64,000 nucleotides of DNA, taken from NCBI GenBank assembly GCA_018857735.1, contig JABMCL010001026.1, forward strand, positions 737,501 to 801,500. The letters run 5' to 3'. A program made the translations under genes and the position numbers. The notes below the pieces were generated by a model. It was not told where the DNA came from, did no database searches, and saw nothing but the letters and a program-made list of their open reading frames with translations. Every line of letters starts with the position of its first letter. Within the stretch, counting starts at the first letter, position 1. The DNA comes from Alviniconcha marisindica (taxonomy: Eukaryota > Mollusca > Gastropoda > Provannidae). Shown here piece after piece: positions 1 to 64,000 of this stretch.

Positions 1-310
1 ACACTGGCAGCCAGACCGTTGTCTGACACAGGAAGACACTGCACACACTCGATAGCCAGACCGTTGTCTGACACAGGAAGACACTGCACACACTGGCAGC
101 CAGACCGTTGTCTGACACAGGAAGACACTGCACACACTGGCAGCCAGACCGTTGTCTGACACAGGAAGACACTGCACACACCGATAGCCAGACCGTTGTC
201 TGACACAGGAAGACACTGCACACACTGGCAGCCAGACCGTTGTCTGACACAGGAAGACACTGCACACACTGGCAGCCAGACCGTTGTCTGACACAGGAAG
301 ACACCGCACA
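1..310. repeat. Minisatellite, about 44 bp x 7
   Basis: The unit starts CCAGACCGTTGTCTGACACA; copies are nearly identical, 44-45 bp apart, and the array runs off the left edge. It continues to about 400 as a related 16-bp repeat (ACCGATAGCAATACAC). Confidence 0.95.
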
Positions 311-405
311 CACCGATAGCAATACACACCGACAGGAATACACACCGATAGCAATACACACCGATAGGAATACACACCGATAGCAATACACACCGACAGC
401 AATGG
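311..405. repeat. Short tandem repeat, about 16 bp
   Basis: ACCGATAGCAATACAC units with small variants (ACAGGAATACAC), a derivative of the preceding array's junction. Confidence 0.9.
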
Positions 406-458
406 GTAGCGCTGCTCTTGCGGCTGCTGTGCCTTACTGGGTAAGGCGACCCCGCGGC

Positions 459-486
<28 letters not shown>
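459..486. repeat. Poly(G), 28 nt
   Basis: An uninterrupted G run. Similar runs lie at 947-967, 1451-1470, 13907-13921, 30827-30853, 36782-36799 and 37883-37907. The sequence between 490 and 690 is unique, with nothing recognisable. Confidence 0.95.
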
Positions 487-489
<3 letters not shown>

Positions 490-692
490 ACTACGGATGG
501 AATGTCGTCTGCTTGCACTCAGTGCACCTCCGGAAATAACCCTCCCCCCATTATGGTCGTAAGTGAGGCCAACCTATTGACCCCGCAACTCCCCTCCCCG
601 TTACTGACTGACTTTTAGGCAGCTTACAGAGGTATGGGTGGTTATTTGTGCCCCGTGTAGGTCCGCGGGTCGGTCGGTCAGACACGCGTGCA

Positions 693-841
693 ATCATCTC
701 ACGTCAGGCGTCACGATCAAGGTGACGTGTAATCATCTCACGTCAGGCGTCACGATCAAGGTGACGTAATCATCTCACGTCAGGCATCACGATCAAGGTG
801 ACGTGTAATCGTCTCACGTCAGGCGTGACGATCAAGGTGAC
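693..841. repeat. Tandem repeat, about 38 bp x 4, with TGACGT half sites
   Basis: Units hold CTCACGTCAGGCGTCACGAT and GGTGACGT. The TGACGT cores are CRE/ATF-like half sites; their role is unknown. 841-2009 is otherwise unique apart from G/C homopolymers (947-967, 1451-1470, 1647-1660), and I see no exon there. Confidence 0.85.
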
Positions 842-2009
842 GGCTGCGGAAGACGCGTCACTGACACTTGACCCGTCGCCTCGTTGACCACTGACTGACC
901 TGCTGACCGCCGTCAGGAGACTGTCGGTACTGTCACCCCAACGGGAGGGGGGGGGGGGGGGGGGGGGCAAGTATACACAGCACGGGATTTGACGGCTGGA
1001 CTGCGCTTCGGCTCTCCTTTCTCTTCATAAAGGTTGTGGTTTGTGGACACTGACTTGTGACTTTGTCCATCACCATTCAGGAAACGTTCAAATGGCTCTC
1101 ATCGCCGCCCATCTTAATGCAGGAATCAGTCTGGTGGTGACAGGGTAGCGATAGGTATATAATCTCTCTGCCCCCCTTCTGATACCACTACCCCCTATAC
1201 ACCCCTCCCCTTTCTCACCGTCCCCAATAAGCCTTATGGTTTCTGTGGAAGCACCGTGTTTACGTATGACAACAGAGGCGAGGAGCTGTGTGAGAGTGGA
1301 GGTGGACGTCCTAGGTCCCTGACAGCCTACAGACTGTGTAGACGTTAAGCAAGGTTGTGCAAGTGTGACAACAGTCTGGGCGACAGCAGATCACACACGT
1401 GACAACACTGCCGGGGAAATTCCTTGCGCATTACGTACCGGGTCAAAGCTGGGGGGGGGGGGGGGGGGGGCAATCACAACGGACTGCTAACCACGGGCTG
1501 TGTCACTGGAGTGGTTAGCAAGCACTGCAGCGAGACGTGGGGAAGCCAAGACCCGTCTGTCCCCACTGCTGGCTGACACTAGTGACAAAGACCTAAGCGG
1601 CACCGGATAGTGAAGAAAAGGCGTGTCGTTGTTGAAACCGTCTATACCCCCCCCCCCCCCTCCCCGTCTATCTTCTGCTGTGGAACTGAAGGGAGCCTGT
1701 AGTGATGGGGCGGTGGAGGGAGCGGCCGCTAGCGACACACCGACAGTCATTTGACAGCCATGAAAACACTGCAGAATGATTGTGGCCAGAATATCTTTTG
1801 TCCTTGTTGTTAGGCGAGTTTTCGGTTTGTTTTTCTTTGTTAGATCGGTCTTTTGCTGTTGGTCAGTCTTTGCATTTGGGACCCCCGTCGGGGCTTTGTC
1901 GGGTTTCCAGCAGAGGAGAAGGATGAATTATTGAAGAGTTTTGTTAGACGGTATCGTCTGCCGACACCTGACTGGCACTGTCGTATTGCTTGTCGGGTGA
2001 CTGTGTATT

Positions 2010-2925
2010 GGGGTCAGGACGAAGGAGAAGCCGGGTGTCAGGACGAAGGAGAAGCCGGGTGTCAGGACGAAGGAGAAGCCGGGTAGCCGGGTGTCAAGAC
2101 GAGGGCAAAGCCGGGTGTCAGGACGAGGGAGAAGCCGGGTGTCAGGACGAGGGAGAAGCCGGGTGTCAGGACGAGGGAGAAGCCGGGTGTCAGGACGAGG
2201 GAGAAGCCGGGTGTCAGGACGAGGGAGAAGCCGGGTGTCAGGACGAGGGAGAAGCCGGGTGTCAGGACGAGGGAGAAGCCGGGTGTCAGGACGAGGGAGA
2301 AGCCGGGTGTCAGGACGAGGGAGAAGCCGGGTGTCAGGACGAGGGAGAAGCTGGGTGTCAGGACGAGGGAGAAGCCGGGTGTCAGGACGAGGGAGAAGCC
2401 GGGTGTCAGGACGAGGGAGAGGTCGGATGTCAGGACGAGGGCAATGCCGGGTGTGAGGACGAGGGAGAAGCCGGGTGTCAGGACGAAGGAGAAGCCGGGT
2501 GTCAGGACGAGGGAGAAGCCGGGTGTCAGGACGAGGGCAAAGCCGGGTGTCAGGACGAGGGCAAAGCCGGGTGTCAGGACAAAGGAGAAGTCGGGTGTCA
2601 GGACGAGGGAGAAGCCGGATGTCAGGACGAGGGAGAAGTCGGGTGTCAGGACGAGGGAGAGGTCGGATGTCAGGACGAGGGAGAGGTCGGATGTCAGGAC
2701 GAGGGCAATGCCGGGTGTCAGGACGAGGGAGAAGCCGGGTGTCAGGACGAGGGCAAAGCCGGGTGTCAGGACGAGGGAGAAGCCGGGTGTCAGGACGAAG
2801 GAGAAGCCGGGTGTCAGGACGAGGGCAAAGCCGGGTGTCAGGACGAGGGAGAAGCCGGGTGTCAGGACGAGGGCAAAGCCGGGTGTCAGGACGAGGGAGA
2901 AGCCGGGTGTCAGGACGAGGGGTAC
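2010..2925. repeat. 24-bp minisatellite, about 38 copies
   Basis: The unit holds GGGTGTCAGGACGAGGGAGA. Because 24 is a multiple of 3 and the unit has no stops, several frames on both strands stay open; these are not genes. Confidence 0.97.
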
Positions 2926-2949
2926 TGACGGGACTGGGGCTGTCTTGTC

Positions 2950-3450
2950 AGGCTGACAGGGCACGGTACGTTGGCGGTTGACAGGGTACGGTACGTTGGC
3001 GGTTGACAGGGAAGGGCACGGTACGTTGGCGGTTGACGGGGCACGGTACGTTGGCGGTTGACAGGGTACGGTACGTTGGCGGTTGACAGGGAAGGGCACG
3101 GTACGTTGACAGGGCAGGGCACGGTACGTTGGCGGTTGACGGGGCAGTGGCAGTTCCCGGCCAATAGTCTCCTCGCGTGCCGCCCTTTGCCTGAACACCT
3201 CTCTCCGCCCCACCCTTTGCCTGAACACCTCTCTCCGCCCCACCCTTTGCCTGAACACCTCTCTCCGCCCCACCCTTTGCCTGAACACCTCTCTCCGCCC
3301 CACCCTTTGCTTGAACACCTCTCTCCGCCCCACCCTTTGCCTGAACACCTCTCCGCCCCACCCTTTGCCTGAACACCTCTCCGCCCCACCCTTTGATTGA
3401 ACACCTCTCCGCCCCACCCTTTGCCTGAACACCTCTCTCCGCCCCACCCC
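2950..3450. repeat. Two adjoining minisatellites
   Basis: 2950-3150: units with GGTACGTTGGCGGTTGACAG. 3187-3450: a 30-bp unit with CCCACCCTTTGCCTGAACAC, about 9 copies. Poly(C) at 3521-3537 and (GT)n at 3555-3612 follow. Confidence 0.95.
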
Positions 3451-3549
3451 CGCAGCTGTCGTCGCGGTTTGTTGGAGGAAATCACTTGGCGCTACGCTGC
3501 AGGCTACTGGTGGTGACTGGCCCCCCCCCCCCCCCCCTCCTTGTCTCCC

Positions 3550-3584
<35 letters not shown>

Positions 3585-3851
3585 CTGTGTGTCTGTGTGT
3601 GTGTCTGTGTGTGACAGAGAGATTTTATGACGCGTGTATGCACAGGCAGTTCTGTATCAAGCGTAACGAATGTGATCAGTTTGGCTTGCGTGAAATTAAT
3701 GGTCGTTGTTGGTTCTACTGACTTATCTGTTTATAATGTTTATCATGCCTGACTCATTTCCCGTTAGCTTATCGTAGCATCCCCTGTGTCTATACACCGC
3801 CCTTTTCGTCAGCGGGCACTGGGGTCCGGGGCGTGTCGGTGGGCGGCAGAC

Positions 3852-4282
3852 CCGTGTTGGGGTCAGGGTCAGAGGCCAGAAGTGTTGGGGTCAGGGTCAG
3901 AGGCCAGAAGTGTTGGGGTCAGGGTCAGAGACCAAAAGTGTTGGGGTCAGGGTCAGAGGCCAGAAGTGTTGGGGTCAGGGTCAGAGACAAGACGTGTTGG
4001 TGTTGGAGTCAGGGTCAGAGGCCAGAAGTGTTGGGTCAGGGTCAGAGACCAGATGTGTTGGGGTCAGGGTCAGAAGCCAGAAGTGTTGGGGTCAGGGTCA
4101 GAGACCAGACGTGTTGGGGTCAGGGTCAGAAGCCAGAAGTGTTGGGGTCAGGGTCAGAGACCAGAAGTGTTGGGGTCAGGGTCAGAGACCAGAAGTGTTG
4201 GGGTCAGGGTCAGAAGCCAGAGGTGTTGGGGTCAGGGTCAGAGGCCAGAAGTGTTGGGGTCAGGGTCAGAGGCCAGGTGTGT
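3852..4282. repeat. 28-bp minisatellite, about 15 copies
   Basis: The unit holds TTGGGGTCAGGGTCAGAGGC with alternate AGAAGTG/AGACGTG ends. The frame is open for about 200 codons by composition only. Confidence 0.95.
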
Positions 4283-4374
4283 TGCACAAGTACAACAGGA
4301 CAGTCAGGGGCAGACTCCGGCCTGCCACGTCTTGCACCAACAGTGCAGCTGACCGCCTTTCCTGCTCACCCGCA

Positions 4375-4950
4375 TTCACCCCTACCTCACCCTCATCCTC
4401 ACCCTCAACCCTCAACCACACCATCACCATCACCCTCACCCCTATGAACACCATCATCACCCTCACCCCACCCTCACCCTCATCCTCACCCTCATCCTCA
4501 ACCCCACCATCACCATCACTCTCACCCCTACGCTCACCACCCTCACCCTCACCCCACCTTCACCCTCACCCACCATCACCCTCACCTCCACCCACACCCA
4601 CACCCTCCCCCTCCCCTACCCCCAACCTCCACCTTCACCCCCACCCCCAATCTCCCCTACCCCCACCTCCACTTCCACCCACACTCTCACCCCCACCCCT
4701 CATCCCTACCCCCCACCTCCACCATCACCCCCTCCCCCACCCTCCCACCCCCCACCTCCCCACCTCACCCCCCCCCCACCTCCCCTACCCCCACCTCCAC
4801 CTCACCCCCCTCCCCTACCCCCACCTCCACCTTCACCCCCCCCCCCTACCCCCACCTCCACCTTCACCCCCCCTACCCCCCACCTTCACCTTCACCCCCC
4901 CCCTCCCTACCCCCACCTCCACCTTCACCCCCCCCTCCCTGCCCCCTCAG
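4375..4950. repeat. CACCCTCACC-type C-rich array
   Basis: A degenerate 6-12 bp C-rich repeat (ACCCTCACCC, CCCCCACCTCCA), strongly pyrimidine on the + strand, ending about 70 bp before the exon 1 acceptor. Confidence 0.93.
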
Positions 4951-5037
4951 TGTATTTGCCAGAGGTCTTCCCTTTGAATTCATCCTGACACTCAACCCAT
5001 TTCACTTGCTGTGTTTCAGACTGCTGAAGAGGCACAG

Positions 5038-5042
5038 ATGCT

Positions 5043-5046
<4 letters not shown>
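5038..5046 (+). promoter_or_regulatory. Two-codon upstream ORF overlapping the BAZ2 start codon
   Basis: ATG CTA TGA at 5038-5046 is a Met-Leu-stop ORF whose stop shares bases with the main ATG at 5043. The upstream ATG has C at -3 and C at +4, a weak context; the main ATG has G at -3. Ribosomes could leak past it or reinitiate. This only matters if exon 1 is spliced as proposed. Confidence 0.5.
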
Positions 5047-63023
<57,977 letters not shown>

Positions 63024-63039
63024 GTGAGTACAGCCAGAC

Positions 63040-63660
63040 ACCCTGCCTCTGTCTCCCCCCCCCCCCTCCCGCCTTCCACCCCCCCCCCCACCCCCCGCCT
63101 CTGCCACACATACCCCCAGCCTCTCCACCACACACCCGCCTCTGCCCCCCCCCCCCCCCCCTGCCCCACACCCACCACCCGCCTCTGCCACACACCACAC
63201 CCCCTGCCACTGCCACACACACCCCCCACCTCTGCTACACACACCCTGCCTCTGCCAGACAGCCCTTGCTTCTGCCAGCCCCCTCCCTCCCCCCTGCTTC
63301 TGCCAGCCCCACCTCCCCTCCTGCTCTCGCCCCCCCCTCCCCCTGCTTCTGCCAGCCCCCCCCCCTCCCCCCCCGCTCCCAGCCCTCCTCCCTCCCCCGC
63401 TTCTGCCAGCCCCCGCCCCCCTTCTGTCAGCCCCCCCTGCTTCTGTCAGCCCCCTTCTGTCAGCCCCCCCTCTCGCTTCTGTCAGCCCCCTTCTGTCAGC
63501 CCCCTTCTGTCAGCCCCCTTCTGCCAGCCCCCGCCCCCCTTCTGTCAGCCCCCCCTGCTTCTGCCAGCTCCCGCCCCCCTTCTGTCAGCCCATTTCTGCT
63601 TCTGCCAGCTTCTGACAGACACCTCCCCTCTACCCCCCCCCCCCCAATTTCTGACCAACA
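63040..63660. repeat. C-rich CTTCTGCCAGCCCC / CTCTGCCACACAC array
   Basis: Begins 15 bp after exon 34; poly(C) runs of 8-17. 63660-64000 is unique and holds no bromodomain exon. Confidence 0.94.
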
Positions 63661-64000
63661 CCCTGTGCTGTAGGCAGATGCTGCCATCTATATTGTGACG
63701 CTCTGTTTTGTGAGCGTGGGCTTGTGCCAAGGTCCCTGCTCGTCTGCCCCCCTTCTAAAGACTTCTAAAGACTTCTGAAGACTGCTGGCGCTGCACTGCG
63801 GAGAGGTACTGCTGTAGAGCACGGTCCTGGCAGTTGGCAAATCGTAGGGGTACACAGCCAGGTGTGTGTGATGCATGCAGGATAACAAATAGCGATGGAA
63901 AGAGGTCGGGGTATTGTACTTCTTTTTAGCGTGAATTTTTAGTTCTTCTTCAGTAGTTTAGTTGAAGTCATAGTATTGCTTTCACCATTACAATTATCCT

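Noticed and set aside
1..310. CRISPR-like regular repeats
   Set aside because: Direct head-to-tail minisatellites without unique spacers, in an intron-bearing animal gene.
1990..2928. Long open frames (to 312 codons +, 461 codons -) over the 24-bp array
   Set aside because: The unit is a multiple of 3 without stops, so every frame stays open; there is no similarity, splice or start support.

Overview
This is animal genomic DNA carrying one very large gene on the + strand. I assembled 34 coding exons from splice signals, reading phase and protein similarity. Every junction keeps phase. The coding sequence runs from an ATG at 5043 to 63023, about 2,496 codons, and leaves the window in the middle of a bromodomain. 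Domain order is MBD/TAM, charged coiled coil, DDT, WHIM1, WHIM2, a C-terminal BAZ2 block, PHD, second PHD, lysine/glutamate-rich linker, bromodomain (first half). That is the architecture of the BAZ2 family (vertebrate BAZ2A/BAZ2B, fly Toutatis), the large non-catalytic subunit of ISWI chromatin remodellers. Two consecutive PHD fingers point to an invertebrate. The repeat-packed introns, long poly(G) runs and mollusc-like dispersed repeats suggest a mollusc, probably a gastropod, but the species is inference only.

Layout: 1-5019 is upstream or 5' UTR-intron sequence made almost wholly of minisatellites. 5020-13297 holds exons 1-3 (N-terminus). 14596-19312 holds exons 4-7 (disordered, acidic/serine-rich) and a 1.5-kb DNA transposon remnant. 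20258-20826 encodes the MBD. 23458-41430 holds the coiled-coil exons 10-16, separated by large introns. 42251-44281 is DDT, 45393-47767 is WHIM1 and an acidic stretch, and 48829-51310 is one 2.5-kb exon that starts with WHIM2 and continues as a Ser/Thr-rich region. 51955-56756 holds the C-terminal conserved block, 57317-60409 the two PHD fingers, and 60887-63023 the KE-rich linker and the first half of the bromodomain. No other protein-coding gene, tRNA, rRNA or CRISPR array is supported.

The most unusual feature is the relation between tandem repeats and splice sites. In at least ten introns the minisatellite unit contains the neighbouring splice site and the last or first bases of the exon (clearest at exons 2, 5, 6, 7, 10, 15, 17, 20, 22, 23 and 26). 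The gene therefore carries arrays of duplicate donors or acceptors. In some arrays, best at exon 26 and also exon 5, the extra sites are in frame and stop-free, so the exon edge could move by whole repeat units. In others, use of a downstream copy gives an immediate stop. This is the main candidate for an undescribed phenomenon here.
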